Below are positions 51,435 through 60,499 of a stretch of DNA of 64,000 nucleotides, in pieces. The notes beneath the pieces were generated by a model. The model saw only the letters and a list, made by a program, of their open reading frames with translations. It was not told where the DNA came from and did not search any database. Origin of the DNA: Gemmatimonas aurantiaca. GTDB taxonomy: Bacteria > Gemmatimonadota > Gemmatimonadetes > Gemmatimonadales > Gemmatimonadaceae. The stretch is taken from positions 310,001 through 374,000 of the forward strand of contig NZ_JBBCJO010000001.1 of the NCBI RefSeq assembly GCF_037190085.1, read 5' to 3'. The number at the start of each line of letters is the position of its first letter. Within the stretch, counting starts at the first letter, position 1. A program made the position numbers and the translations under genes.

Positions 51435-52673
51435 TCAGGATGCCGCGGCGCTGGTGGCGCCATGCAGCACGCCGTCCTGCATCGTGCGGCGTTCCAGTCG
51501 TGTGTAGGCGTCGGGGATGTCCTCTTCGCGCGGGACGGCCAGCAACACCTGTGAGGCGCCGGTCTCGTGAAGCAGATCGAGCACCCGGGCCGCACGTCCC
51601 AGGTCCAATTCGGCGAACGGATCGTCGAGCAGCAACAGGGGGGTGTGGCCGAGTGCCTCGCGCAACGTCAGCAGTTCGAGCAGACGCAGGGCGATGGCGG
51701 CACTGCGTTGCTGACCGGCCGATCCGAACGTCCGCAGATCGCGTCCGCCGAGGGTGAGCACCAGGTCGTCGCGATGCGGGCCCACGAGGGTGACGCCCCG
51801 CCGGAGTTCCGTGGCCCGCTGCTGGGCAAACGCGCGGGTGAGCGCCTCGGTCTGCGTGGCGGCATCTCCAATCGATGCCGGACTCGCTGCATCGATCGCT
51901 CCGGCGGGAATCGCTCCGGCGGAAGATGTACGGGCCGATGTATTGGCCGGTGCCGTGGCGGCGTGACCACCCACACTGGTGTAACGCAGGTGTGCGGGTT
52001 GACGCTCGCCGATGGCGGCGCAGAGTTGCGCATACCGTTCGGCGTGGGTCTGCACGAAGGTCTGACGGGCCGCGACAATGACCCCGCCATGCTCGGCCAG
52101 CGCCGGTTCCCACACGCTCACCCGCGCTTCGTGATCGTGGTGGCGGTCCTGGCGTGCCGGGCCGCGCAGCGCGGCTTTCAATACCGCGTTGCGGCGCAGC
52201 AGTGCACTGCGGTATCCCTGCAGCGCCTGCAGATACACGGGGGACGAGAGCGCCAGCATGACATCGAGATACCGACGTCGTTCGCCGGGTCCGTCGGCCA
52301 CCAGCGCCACGTCGGCCGGTGAGAACGTCACCGATGGCAACGCGCCCAGCGCTGCCGTGAGACGGGGTTGCTCCACACCATCCAGCATCGCGCGTTTGCG
52401 CTTGCTGGCGCGTTCATACCCCACGCTCACCGTGTGCCACGAGGCGGGCGTGTCCAGCGTGGCGCGCACATGAAACGCCGGCGCGCCGAATCGCACGACA
52501 TCGGCGTCCCGCGCGCCGCGGAACGAACGCAGCAGGCCGAGGTAGGCCACGGCTTCGAGCAGATTCGTCTTGCCGTGCCCGTTCTCCCCGATCACCACCA
52601 GCCCGCCCGTGGGCACATCGAGATCGAGACTCGCGAAATTGCGATACTCACGCAGGACGAGTCGGGCGAGCAC
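51435..52673 (-). CDS. recF: Recombination/replication-repair protein RecF
   Basis: 412 residues of the SMC-like ATPase family: Walker A GENGHGKTN (about 29-37), signature region FGSAGQQRSAAIALRL (about 315-330), and Walker B LLLLDDPFAELD (about 346). It is longer than usual because of an Ala/Ser/Thr-rich insert (about 225-275). RecF guides RecA loading at gaps. No dnaA or dnaN stand beside it, so the origin-type cluster is split in this genome. Confidence 0.93.
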   Translation of the reverse strand: MLARLVLREYRNFASLDLDVPTGGLVVIGENGHGKTNLLEAVAYLGLLRSFRGARDADVVRFGAPAFHVRATLDTPASWHTVSVGYERASKRKRAMLDGVEQPRLTAALGALPSVTFSPADVALVADGPGERRRYLDVMLALSSPVYLQALQGYRSALLRRNAVLKAALRGPARQDRHHDHEARVSVWEPALAEHGGVIVAARQTFVQTHAERYAQLCAAIGERQPAHLRYTSVGGHAATAPANTSARTSSAGAIPAGAIDAASPASIGDAATQTEALTRAFAQQRATELRRGVTLVGPHRDDLVLTLGGRDLRTFGSAGQQRSAAIALRLLELLTLREALGHTPLLLLDDPFAELDLGRAARVLDLLHETGASQVLLAVPREEDIPDAYTRLERRTMQDGVLHGATSAAAS

Positions 52674-52739
52674 GAGCGGGCTGTGGCTGAAAAAACGGAT
52701 GGTCCGGTGGCGCGTCGCTGCGGCGGATTCCGGCGACCG

Positions 52740-53519
52740 TCAGCGGCCGGTGAAAACCGGCGCGCGCTTCTCGAGAAACGCCTTCATGCCTTCGCGCATG
52801 TCGCTGGTGGCCGACAGCAGTCCGAAAAAGTCCGACTCGATGGTGCAGCCTTCTTCGAGATCGACATCGAGACCGCGGTTGAGCGCTTCGATGCAGCCCG
52901 CGAGAGCCAGCGGGGCGTTGGCGAGCATGGACTGCAGCAGTGCGCGTGTGGTGTCCATCAGGGCATCCGGCGCCACCACCTGGTCCACGAGCCCGAGGCG
53001 CCAGGCTTCCGCGGCGTCGATCATCTCGCCGGTGAGCAACAGGCGCAGGGCCGGGCCACGACCCACGAGGCGCGGCAGACGCTGGGTGCCACCATACCCC
53101 GGCACGATGCCGAGCTTCACTTCCGGCTGACCCAGTTTGGCTTTTTCGCTCGCGATGCGGATGTGGCACGACATCGCGAGTTCACACCCCCCTCCAAGCG
53201 CAAAACCATTGATGGCGGCCACGGTGGGCTTGGGGCTGGTTTCGAATCGACGGAAAATGGCCTGTCCGGCGCGGGCCCGCTTGAGGGCTTCCAGCGGCGA
53301 CTGGCTCTCCAGCTCCGAGATATCGGCCCCCGCCACGAACGAGCGACCGGCGCCGGTGAGCAGCACCGCACCCACGTCTTCCCGGGCGTTCGCTTCGTCG
53401 ATGGCCCGCCCGAGTTCCGCGATGGTCGCGTCGTTCAGGGCGTTGAGCTTGTCGGGGCGATTGACCGTGATCGTCGCGATCCGGTCGGCGACATCGAACT
53501 GCAGGAACTGGTAGGACAT
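52740..53519 (-). CDS. Enoyl-CoA hydratase/isomerase family protein
   Basis: 259 residues of the crotonase fold. Oxyanion-hole motifs: AGRSFVAGADISELESQS (about 57-75) and INGFALGGGCELAMSCHIRIAS (about 100-121, with the GGGCELA loop). Catalytic Glu positions lie in EVKLGIVPGYGGTQRLPRLVG. The C-terminal helices are complete. A standard fatty-acid beta-oxidation type enzyme; precise substrate unknown. Divergent from mtnA across the minisatellite. Confidence 0.92.
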   Translation of the reverse strand: MSYQFLQFDVADRIATITVNRPDKLNALNDATIAELGRAIDEANAREDVGAVLLTGAGRSFVAGADISELESQSPLEALKRARAGQAIFRRFETSPKPTVAAINGFALGGGCELAMSCHIRIASEKAKLGQPEVKLGIVPGYGGTQRLPRLVGRGPALRLLLTGEMIDAAEAWRLGLVDQVVAPDALMDTTRALLQSMLANAPLALAGCIEALNRGLDVDLEEGCTIESDFFGLLSATSDMREGMKAFLEKRAPVFTGR

Positions 53520-53599
53520 GGCGGGGGCGCGGGTTGGTAAGGGAGATGCGGAATCTAGTGGATGGGGAGAGGAAGGCGGGCGATGGACCTACGGGGGGG

Positions 53600-53845
53600 C
53601 GCTACGGGGCTGGAACTACGGGAGCTGGAACGACGGGAGCTGGAACTACGGGCCCCGTTTTTCCAGCCTCCGTGGTACCGTGGTTCCCCGTAGGTCCAGC
53701 TCCCGTGGTTCCAGCTCCCGTGGTTCCAGCTCCCGTGGTTCCAGCTCCCGTGGTTCCAGCTCCCGTGGTTCCAGCTCCCGTGGTTCCAGCTCCCGTGGTT
53801 CCAGCTCCCGTGGTCCCAGCTCCCGTGGTCCCAGCTCCCGTAGGT
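53600..53845. repeat. 15-bp minisatellite with inverted left arm
   Basis: The right part (53694-53840) holds about ten units of GGTTCCAGCTCCCGT; units 1, 9 and 10 vary slightly. The left part (53606-53655) has about three units of the reverse complement (GGGAGCTGGAACTAC). The two face each other and could pair as a large hairpin. The 15-bp period keeps all frames open on both strands, so ORFs here are an artefact. It fills the space between enoyl-CoA hydratase (-) and mtnA (+). Confidence 0.9.
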
Positions 53846-53890
53846 CCTCCAGTATCCGTCCCCCTCGTCCCCATCCACTAGCTTCCCCCC

Positions 53891-54904
53891 GTGCTTCCCA
53901 TCCCCGCCGTCGGCTGGTCCCCCGACCAGCGCGCTCTGCGCATTCTGGATCAGCGTCTGCTGCCAGGTGCGGAGGTGGTGCGCGATCTCGTCACGCTCGA
54001 TGAGATCGTGGAGGCCATCCGCTCGCTGGCGGTGCGGGGCGCGCCGGCCATCGGGGTGGCGGCGGCGATCGGTCTGGTGGTCGCACTGGAAGCCGACGGC
54101 GACGGGCAGGATGCCCGGGCGGGCGCGCTGCTGGGCGGATATGCACGGCGGTTGCAGCACGCACGCCCCACGGCGGTGAATCTTGCGTGGGCGATCGATC
54201 GCATGGTGCGGGCGGCGCACAGAGCAGGGCCAGGTGAGGCCGGCTCGCTTCTGCAGACCTTGCGCACCGAAGCGGAGTCCATTCGTGCGGAGGATGTGGC
54301 CATGTGCGAGGCCATCGGGGAGCATGGTCTGCCCATCGTGCCCGATGGCGCGCGCGTGCTCACGCATTGCAACGCCGGTGCGCTCGCGACCGCGGGGATC
54401 GGCACCGCGCTGGCTCCGCTGTACACGGCGCATGCGCGTGGACGCACACTCACCGTCTATGCCGATGAGACCCGGCCGCTGCGTCAGGGCGCGCGCCTCA
54501 CCGCCTGGGAACTGGCCCGCGCAGGGATATCGGTGTCGGTATTGCCCGATGGCGCGGCCGCCTCGCTGCTGGCCCAGGGGTTGGTCGATCTCGTGATCGT
54601 GGGAGCGGACCGGATCGCGGCCAACGGTGATGTGGCCAACAAGATCGGTACGTATGGCGTCGCGCTGGCGGCCGCCGCGCACGGGGTGCCGTTGTATGTG
54701 GCCGCACCACGCAGCACCATCGATCCGCACACGGCCACCGGTGCCGATATCGTCATCGAATATCGCGACGCCGAGGAACTCGGCGAACTGCCCGTCGGTG
54801 TGCCGGCGTGGAATCCCGCTTTCGATGTCACGCCCCGCGCGCTGGTGCGGGGGTATCTCACCGATCGGGGGTTTCTCGAACCACCGTTCCTGCCCCTTCA
54901 TTGA
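53891..54904 (+). CDS. mtnA: S-methyl-5-thioribose-1-phosphate isomerase
   Basis: Converts methylthioribose-1-phosphate to methylthioribulose-1-phosphate in the methionine salvage pathway. 337 residues. AVRGAPAIGVAAAIGL (about 47-62), the catalytic Cys in THCNAGALAT (about 158), and Asp in IVGADRIAANGDVANKIGTYGVALAA (about 238) mark the family, related to eIF2B. The start at 53891 gives MLPIPAVGWSPDQ; the minisatellite lies upstream. No other salvage gene is adjacent. Confidence 0.93.
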   Translation: MLPIPAVGWSPDQRALRILDQRLLPGAEVVRDLVTLDEIVEAIRSLAVRGAPAIGVAAAIGLVVALEADGDGQDARAGALLGGYARRLQHARPTAVNLAWAIDRMVRAAHRAGPGEAGSLLQTLRTEAESIRAEDVAMCEAIGEHGLPIVPDGARVLTHCNAGALATAGIGTALAPLYTAHARGRTLTVYADETRPLRQGARLTAWELARAGISVSVLPDGAAASLLAQGLVDLVIVGADRIAANGDVANKIGTYGVALAAAAHGVPLYVAAPRSTIDPHTATGADIVIEYRDAEELGELPVGVPAWNPAFDVTPRALVRGYLTDRGFLEPPFLPLH

Positions 54905-55018
54905 TCGTGTCGACGATCGTGTCGACGACGCACTCGATCACCGTGGCGTTCACCGTATCGATCACGTCGACGTTGCACATCGACACTTCACGCCGCTGAC
55001 CCCCGGGAGATTCATCGC
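54905..55018. other. 114-bp spacer with short repeats between mtnA and glpK
   Basis: Contains repeated GATCGTGTCGACGA-like words. GGGAGA lies 10 nt before the glpK ATG and is its ribosome site. No promoter stands out. Confidence 0.4.
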
Positions 55019-56515
55019 ATGACCTGCGTGCTGGCCATCGATCAGGGAACGACCGGAACCACCTGCCTCGTCATCGCCCACGATGGGCGCGTGATCGGAC
55101 GCGCCTATCGCGAAATCACGCAACACTATCCCGCACCCGGCTGGGTGGAGCACGACGCGCACGAGATTCTCGAGCGCACGCTCGATGCGGCGCGGGAAGC
55201 GATGGCCGATGCCCGGCAGGCAACGGGGCTGGTGCCGGCGGCGATCGGGATCACCAATCAGCGCGAGACCATCGTCCTGTGGGAGCGATCGACCGGACGC
55301 GCGGTGCATCGGGCCATCGTGTGGCAGGATCGCCGCACGGCGGAGCGGTGCGCGTCCCTCGCGTCACATGCACCGATGATCGCCGAACGCACCGGTCTGG
55401 TCACCGATCCCTACTTCAGTGCCACGAAACTGGAGTGGCTGCTGGCACAGGGCGACAACGCGGCACGCGCGCGGCGCGGAGAACTGGCGGCCGGTACGAT
55501 CGACAGCTGGCTCGTGTGGCATCTCTCCGGCGGCATGGCCCATGTCACCGACCACACGAACGCCTCCCGCACGATGCTCTACGATCTCGCGACACGCACG
55601 TGGTCGCCCGAGTTGTGCGCGCTGTTCGGCATTCCGGCCTCGGTGCTGCCACGCATCGTGCCGTCGAGTGGGGAAGCGGCGCGATCCACCGTGGCCACGA
55701 TCGGCGTGGCCTTGCCGATCAGCGGTATCGCCGGTGATCAGCAGGCGGCGCTGTTCGGTCAGGGCGGATGGAATGCCGGTGACGGCAAGAACACGTATGG
55801 CACCGGCGCGTTCCTGCTGCTGAACACGGGCGATCGGCGGCCCGCATCGGGCAGCGGACTGCTCACGACCATCGCCTGCGATGCCGCCGGTGCGCCGGTC
55901 TACGCGCTGGAGGCGTCGATTTTCATCGCCGGTGCGGCGGTGCAATGGTTGCGGGACGGGCTGGGGATCATCACGCAGAGTGCGGAAACCGAAGCCCTGG
56001 CCGCATCGCTCGCGTCCAACGATGGGGTGTATTTCGTGCCGGCTCTGGTGGGACTCGGTGCGCCCGACTGGGAGCCCCAGGCCCGCGGGACGATCGTCGG
56101 GCTCACGCGCGGCACCACGCGGGCGCATCTGGCCCGCGCCGCGCTCGAGGCCATGGCGTATGCGACCCGCGACGTGCTGGGCGACATGCGGCGGCAGGGA
56201 CAGGTGGAGTTCGACCGGCTGCGGGTGGACGGTGGGGCCAGCGCCAACGACTGGCTGCTGCAGTTCCAGGCCGATGTGCTGGGCGTCCCCGTCGAGCGGC
56301 CCGATATGGTGGAGACGACGGCGCTCGGCGCGGCGGGACTGGCCGGACTGGCCGCCGGTGTCTGGCCTGATGGTGAAACGTTTCTCGCGAGTCGTCACTT
56401 CACCCGGTTCGTTCCCACCCCGCACGGAACGGTATCGGCGGCTTCGGCGTACGCAGGGTGGCGTCGCGCGATCCGGGCGGCGCTGGGGTGGGCCCGCGAC
56501 AGCGATCAGGGATAA
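55019..56515 (+). CDS. glpK: Glycerol kinase
   Basis: ATP-dependent phosphorylation of glycerol to glycerol-3-phosphate. 498 residues, full length. The DQGTTGTT phosphate loop (8-15), ITNQRET and DRRTAERC in domain I, and GIAGDQQAALFGQGGWNAGDGKNTYGTG (about 236-263) in domain II are all present. Domain end: RVDGGASANDWLLQFQADVLGVPVERP. No glycerol facilitator or glpD gene is next to it. Confidence 0.96.
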   Translation: MTCVLAIDQGTTGTTCLVIAHDGRVIGRAYREITQHYPAPGWVEHDAHEILERTLDAAREAMADARQATGLVPAAIGITNQRETIVLWERSTGRAVHRAIVWQDRRTAERCASLASHAPMIAERTGLVTDPYFSATKLEWLLAQGDNAARARRGELAAGTIDSWLVWHLSGGMAHVTDHTNASRTMLYDLATRTWSPELCALFGIPASVLPRIVPSSGEAARSTVATIGVALPISGIAGDQQAALFGQGGWNAGDGKNTYGTGAFLLLNTGDRRPASGSGLLTTIACDAAGAPVYALEASIFIAGAAVQWLRDGLGIITQSAETEALAASLASNDGVYFVPALVGLGAPDWEPQARGTIVGLTRGTTRAHLARAALEAMAYATRDVLGDMRRQGQVEFDRLRVDGGASANDWLLQFQADVLGVPVERPDMVETTALGAAGLAGLAAGVWPDGETFLASRHFTRFVPTPHGTVSAASAYAGWRRAIRAALGWARDSDQG

Positions 56516-56692
56516 CGGTCGCGACGATCCTGGAGCGGGAGCCCCGAAGATCAGCCGGCAACGGCTGTGAGGCGCACGCGTCCGTTGCTATCTTCCATGG
56601 ATATCCTGGGCACAGGTACCCCAACCCTGCCGGGATAGCCCACCGGGGTGCCCTATCGGGGGCATCCAACCGGTCCACCAGGACAGAGTCCC

Positions 56693-57148
56693 GTGAAAGC
56701 TCGCAACAAGTTCCTGCTCGGCGGCGTGCTGGTGCTCGGCACCGCCGGATACCTGATGGCCACCTCGATCGATGAGACGGCCACCTACTACCTGACGCCG
56801 TCGGAACTCGCCGGCAAGGTGGCGGCCAATCCGCGCTTCGTGCAGAACGGCGTGAAGGTGGGGGCGCGTGTGGTGAGCGGAACCATCGTCCGCGACCCGG
56901 GCGGACGGGAACTCACCTTCAGGATGACCGACGGCGCGCACACGTACGACGTGCACTACCGCGGTGTGGCACCCGACACCTTCACCGACGGTGTGGACGT
57001 GGTGGTGGAGGGACGCCTCGATGCCAGTGGCACGTTCCAGGCGACCACCCTGCTCGCCAAGTGCGCGTCGCGGTATGAAAATGCTCCCGAGAAGTACCAG
57101 CAGACGCCCGGCTACCAGCAGGGCACCGCAGCCACCCCCAGCGCGTAA
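56693..57148 (+). CDS. ccmE: Cytochrome c maturation heme chaperone CcmE, Cys variant
   Basis: 151 residues from a GTG at 56693 with GGACAG upstream. An N-terminal membrane anchor (KFLLGGVLVLGTAGYLMATSI) is followed by an OB-type beta domain (VVSGTIVRDPGGRELTFRM; YDVHYRGVAPDTF; GVDVVVEGRLDASGTFQATTLLAK). Where classical CcmE has the heme-binding His in LAKHDENY, this protein has LAKCASRYEN (CxxxY), the motif of the alternative CcmE group known from Desulfovibrio and archaea. It carries heme in the periplasm to CcmF. First gene of the ccm cluster. Confidence 0.9.
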   Translation: MKARNKFLLGGVLVLGTAGYLMATSIDETATYYLTPSELAGKVAANPRFVQNGVKVGARVVSGTIVRDPGGRELTFRMTDGAHTYDVHYRGVAPDTFTDGVDVVVEGRLDASGTFQATTLLAKCASRYENAPEKYQQTPGYQQGTAATPSA

Positions 57149-57181
57149 GACCCGCGCGCCTGCGCGTTTGCGCGAGGCTCC

Positions 57182-59233
57182 ATGATTCTCGTCGGTGAAT
57201 TGTCGCTCTGGGTCGCCTTGTTGATGGCGGCCTGGACGACGACGGTTTCCTTCTCGGGCGGACTGCAAGGCCGCGCCGATCTCGTGAAGAGCGGTGAACG
57301 GGCGATGTATGCCACGTTCGGCTTCACCCTTCTGGCTTCCATCGGGCTGTGGACGGCGCTGTTCACGCACGATTTTTCCATCAAGTTCGTCGCCTCGTAC
57401 ACGAGCGCGAATCTGCCCAAGGTCTACACCTTCACGGCGTTCTGGGCCGGGCAGGCGGGATCGCTGCTCTTCTGGGCCCTGGTGCTGACCGGGTATTCGG
57501 CGGTGGCGGTCTTCACGAACCGGCGCAGCAATCGGGCGATGATGCCGTATGTGACCGGCACCTTGGGCGTGGTGTCGCTGTTCTTTCTCATGACGATGGC
57601 GTTCGGGGCCAATCCCTTCGAACGGCTCGACTGGGTGCCGCCCGATGGCCGCGGCATGAATCCGCAGTTGCAGAACCCCGGCATGGCGGCCCATCCGCCC
57701 ATGCTCTACCTGGGGTATATCGCGACCGCCATTCCCTTCGCCTTCGCCATCGGCGCCCTCGTCACACGTCAGCTGGATGCCCAGTGGTTGGGAGCGGTGC
57801 GTCGCTGGGCGCTGGTGTCGTGGTTCTTCCTCACGATCGGCATCGTGATGGGTATGTGGTGGGCGTACGTGGAACTGGGCTGGTCGGGCTACTGGGCTTG
57901 GGATGCGGTGGAGAATTCGTCCTTCCTGCCCTGGCTCACGGTGACGGCGTTCCTGCACAGCATCATGATCCAGGAAAAGCGCGGCATGCTGCGCAAGTGG
58001 AACGTGACGCTGGTGGTGCTGTCGTTCCTGCTCACCATTCTGGGCACGTTCATCACGCGGTCGGGCATCATCGAGAGCGTGCACGCGTTCGCACAGTCGC
58101 CGGTGGGCAACTGGTTCTTCGGGTTCCTGGTGGTGGCCACGGCACTCACGGCCTGGCTGGTGAGCACGCGCCTCAACGATCTGCAGGCCAAGGCGGAACT
58201 CGAGAGCATGGTCAGTCGCGAGGCCGCATTCCTGTACAACAATCTCGTGCTCGTGGGCATCTGCTTCGCCACGCTGTGGGGAACGATCTTCCCCATCCTC
58301 AGCGAATGGGTGAAGGGCGACAAGATCACGGTGGGTCCGCCGTTCTTCAACGCGGTGAACGGCCCGCTCGGCCTGCTGCTGCTCGCGCTCACCGGCATCG
58401 GTCCGCTCATCGCGTGGCGTCGCGCTTCGGTGACCAACCTGAAGCGGCAGTTCACGTGGCCCGTGGCGTTCGGCGTCACGGTGTTCGTGGCGCTGCTCGC
58501 GCTCGGCATGCGTGATCCGTATGCGCTCATCTCGTATCTGCTGGCCGGGTTCGTCTTCGGCACGATCATCCAGGAATTCGTGAAGGGCATCGGCGCCCGC
58601 CAGCGCATGTACGGTGAAGGGCTGGTGCCGGCTTCCCTGCGTCTGATCGCCCGCAATCGCCGGCGGTACGGCGGGTACATCGTGCACTTCGGCGTGGTGG
58701 TGCTGTTCTGCGCCTTCGCCGGTCTGATGTTCAAGAAGGACCTTACGGCCACCATCAAGACGGGCGAGTCGATCAAGGCCACCGATGCCTATGGACACGA
58801 GTGGGAATTCGTGAGTCAGGGGATTTCGGCATACGATCAGCTGAATCGTCAGGTCGTGGCGGTGGCGTTCGATGTCACGCGCGACGGCAAGCGCATGGGG
58901 ATTCTCTCCAGTGAGAAGCGTCAGCATGTGAACTCGCTGGGAGAACCCACGTTCGAGCCGTCCACCGAAGTGGGCATTCTCGAGTCGCCGAAGCAGGACG
59001 TCTACCTCGTCTTCACCGGAGCCGTGGACAAGGACACCGCGGCGGTGCACATCCACTTCAATCCACTCGTCTGGTGGGTGTGGTTCGGTGGACTCATCAT
59101 GGCGTTCGGCGGACTCATCGTGATGTGGCCGCAGGCCCAGCGCGCCGAACGGGAGAGTGGTTACGTGGCGGAGATCCCGATGGAACGGGATCGCCTGGCG
59201 ACTGCGGGCACGGGTGTGGGAGCGGGCGCATGA
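57182..59233 (+). CDS. ccmF: Cytochrome c heme lyase subunit CcmF
   Basis: 683 residues with about 14-15 membrane helices. The WWD heme-handling motif is GWSGYWAWDAVENSSFLPWL (about 222-241). Conserved periplasmic His residues (HPPMLYLGY near 160; LHSIMIQEKRG) and a C-terminal periplasmic beta region are in place. CcmF moves heme from CcmE to apocytochrome c. Its stop overlaps the ccmH ATG (ATGA). Confidence 0.95.
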   Translation: MILVGELSLWVALLMAAWTTTVSFSGGLQGRADLVKSGERAMYATFGFTLLASIGLWTALFTHDFSIKFVASYTSANLPKVYTFTAFWAGQAGSLLFWALVLTGYSAVAVFTNRRSNRAMMPYVTGTLGVVSLFFLMTMAFGANPFERLDWVPPDGRGMNPQLQNPGMAAHPPMLYLGYIATAIPFAFAIGALVTRQLDAQWLGAVRRWALVSWFFLTIGIVMGMWWAYVELGWSGYWAWDAVENSSFLPWLTVTAFLHSIMIQEKRGMLRKWNVTLVVLSFLLTILGTFITRSGIIESVHAFAQSPVGNWFFGFLVVATALTAWLVSTRLNDLQAKAELESMVSREAAFLYNNLVLVGICFATLWGTIFPILSEWVKGDKITVGPPFFNAVNGPLGLLLLALTGIGPLIAWRRASVTNLKRQFTWPVAFGVTVFVALLALGMRDPYALISYLLAGFVFGTIIQEFVKGIGARQRMYGEGLVPASLRLIARNRRRYGGYIVHFGVVVLFCAFAGLMFKKDLTATIKTGESIKATDAYGHEWEFVSQGISAYDQLNRQVVAVAFDVTRDGKRMGILSSEKRQHVNSLGEPTFEPSTEVGILESPKQDVYLVFTGAVDKDTAAVHIHFNPLVWWVWFGGLIMAFGGLIVMWPQAQRAERESGYVAEIPMERDRLATAGTGVGAGA

Positions 59234-59901
59234 AGGGCGATCAACATCGTCCGGCCGATCTGTCCGCTCCGACTTCACGTCGTCTGTTTCTCGTGCGTTC
59301 GTCCGGCGTGGTGGCGGGCATGACGTCGGCCCTCGCGATATCCGCCGGACCGGCGCGTGCGTTGCAGGCGACGCAGGCCGCCCAGGCGGAGATGTCCACG
59401 GATGCCTACCGTCCGGTGGTGCGTCCGCCCAAGCCGAACGCCACGCCGTCGATGGACGTGAAGCAGGTCGATGCGTTCGAGCGTCAACTGGCCTGTCCGT
59501 GCCCGTGTACGCTCGATGTGTACATGTGCCGCACCACCATGTTCTCGTGCGGCATCTCCCCGCGGGTGCATGGGGACGTGCAGCGGCTCGTCGACGGCGG
59601 GTACACGGCCGACGAGATCATGGCGGCGATGATGGAGACGTACGGCGATTTCATCCTCATGGCGCCGCGCAAGCAGGGATTCAATCTGCTGGCCTGGTTC
59701 GCACCGTTCGGCGCGATCGCGTTGGGCGCGATCGCCATCGGGGCGTTGCTGCGCCGCTGGCGTCTCAACGCCGTGCAGGCGGACGCGCGCGTGGCGTCAC
59801 GGGCGGCGGCGAACGGTGTGGCGATTGCTGATGCAGAGGACCTTGGCGCCACACCCGAAGAGTTGGCGCGACTACAGGCGGCTCTCCGGGAGGAACGGTG
59901 A
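59230..59901 (+). CDS. ccmH: CcmH-type thiol oxidoreductase with twin-Arg signal
   Basis: 223 residues from the ATG at 59230. A Tat-like signal (TSRRLFLVRSSGVVAGMTSALAI) and a Pro-rich linker lead to the CcmH motif LACPCPCTLDVYMC, a variant of LRCxxC with additional Cys, then the family helices (VQRLVDGGYTADEIMAAMMETYGDFIL, LLAWFAPFGAIALGAIAIGAL). CcmH keeps apocytochrome CXXCH cysteines reduced. A Tat signal is unusual, since CcmH is normally Sec-exported. Overlaps the next gene by 4 nt. Confidence 0.85.
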   Translation: MKGDQHRPADLSAPTSRRLFLVRSSGVVAGMTSALAISAGPARALQATQAAQAEMSTDAYRPVVRPPKPNATPSMDVKQVDAFERQLACPCPCTLDVYMCRTTMFSCGISPRVHGDVQRLVDGGYTADEIMAAMMETYGDFILMAPRKQGFNLLAWFAPFGAIALGAIAIGALLRRWRLNAVQADARVASRAAANGVAIADAEDLGATPEELARLQAALREER

Positions 59902-60473
59902 TGGCGTTGCCCGAAGGAGCATTGCCGCTGGTCGTGGGAACGGCGTTGGCGCTCGGAGCGCTCACGCTGGTATTGGCGCCGCTGGTTTCCGGCCTGACGG
60001 ACACCGATGCCACGCGTCGACCGAAACCATCCGGAGCGGATGCCGGAACCGATGACGGAAAGTCGTCGTCGGTGGATGCGTTGCGCGAGATCGAATTCGA
60101 CCGCGCCACGGGGAAGCTGAGCGACACGGATTACGCCGAGCTCAAGACACGATACACTCGTCTGGCCCTCGAGGAACTCCGTGCGAATGACGCGGCGGAA
60201 GCAATATCGTCGCGCGTGACGACCGATGGACGCCTCGTGCACGCGATGTCGTCGGCATCGGTCGACCCTTCCGATCCCGTTGAAGCGGCCATTGTGCGGG
60301 CTCGGGCCAACCAAAGGAGCTGCAGCGTATGCGGACCTCGAAGCGAGCCGGATGCGATCTACTGTTCGGACTGCGGACGGTATCTCCCGGGAACGTGCGG
60401 CACATGTGGGTCGACCGTGGACGCGCCGGGCGCACGCTTCTGCAGCGGTTGCGGCAACGCGTTGGCGGCGTAA
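59898..60473 (+). CDS. CcmI-like membrane protein with double zinc ribbon
   Basis: 191 residues (ATG at 59898 or 59901): one membrane helix (LPLVVGTALALGALTLVLAPLV), a helical part with VDALREIEFDRATGKLSDTDYAELKTRYTRLALEEL as in CcmI-type proteins, and a C-terminal pair of zinc ribbons (CSVCGPRSEPDAIYCSDCGRY; CGTCGSTVDAPGARFCSGCG). It may present apocytochrome chains or link to the heme lyase. A zinc-ribbon end on a ccm protein is not a standard feature. Confidence 0.7.
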   Translation: MMALPEGALPLVVGTALALGALTLVLAPLVSGLTDTDATRRPKPSGADAGTDDGKSSSVDALREIEFDRATGKLSDTDYAELKTRYTRLALEELRANDAAEAISSRVTTDGRLVHAMSSASVDPSDPVEAAIVRARANQRSCSVCGPRSEPDAIYCSDCGRYLPGTCGTCGSTVDAPGARFCSGCGNALAA

Positions 60474-60499
60474 ACCGGGGATACTCCATCGCGGGGCGG

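Noticed and set aside
48900..53520. Replication origin next to recF-DUF721-gyrB
   Set aside because: No dnaA or dnaN gene and no cluster of DnaA boxes seen; recF is flanked by enoyl-CoA hydratase.
53694..53840. Possible CRISPR array
   Set aside because: Units of 15 bp are adjacent with no spacers, and no cas genes are in the window.
53518..54003. Repetitive proteins rich in APVVP or SSRGS or TTGAG
   Set aside because: They are translations of the 15-bp minisatellite, which is open in all frames; no start site or signal supports expression.
56588..59278. An 896-codon minus-strand open frame
   Set aside because: Antisense to ccmE and ccmF; low-complexity His/Glu/Arg composition.
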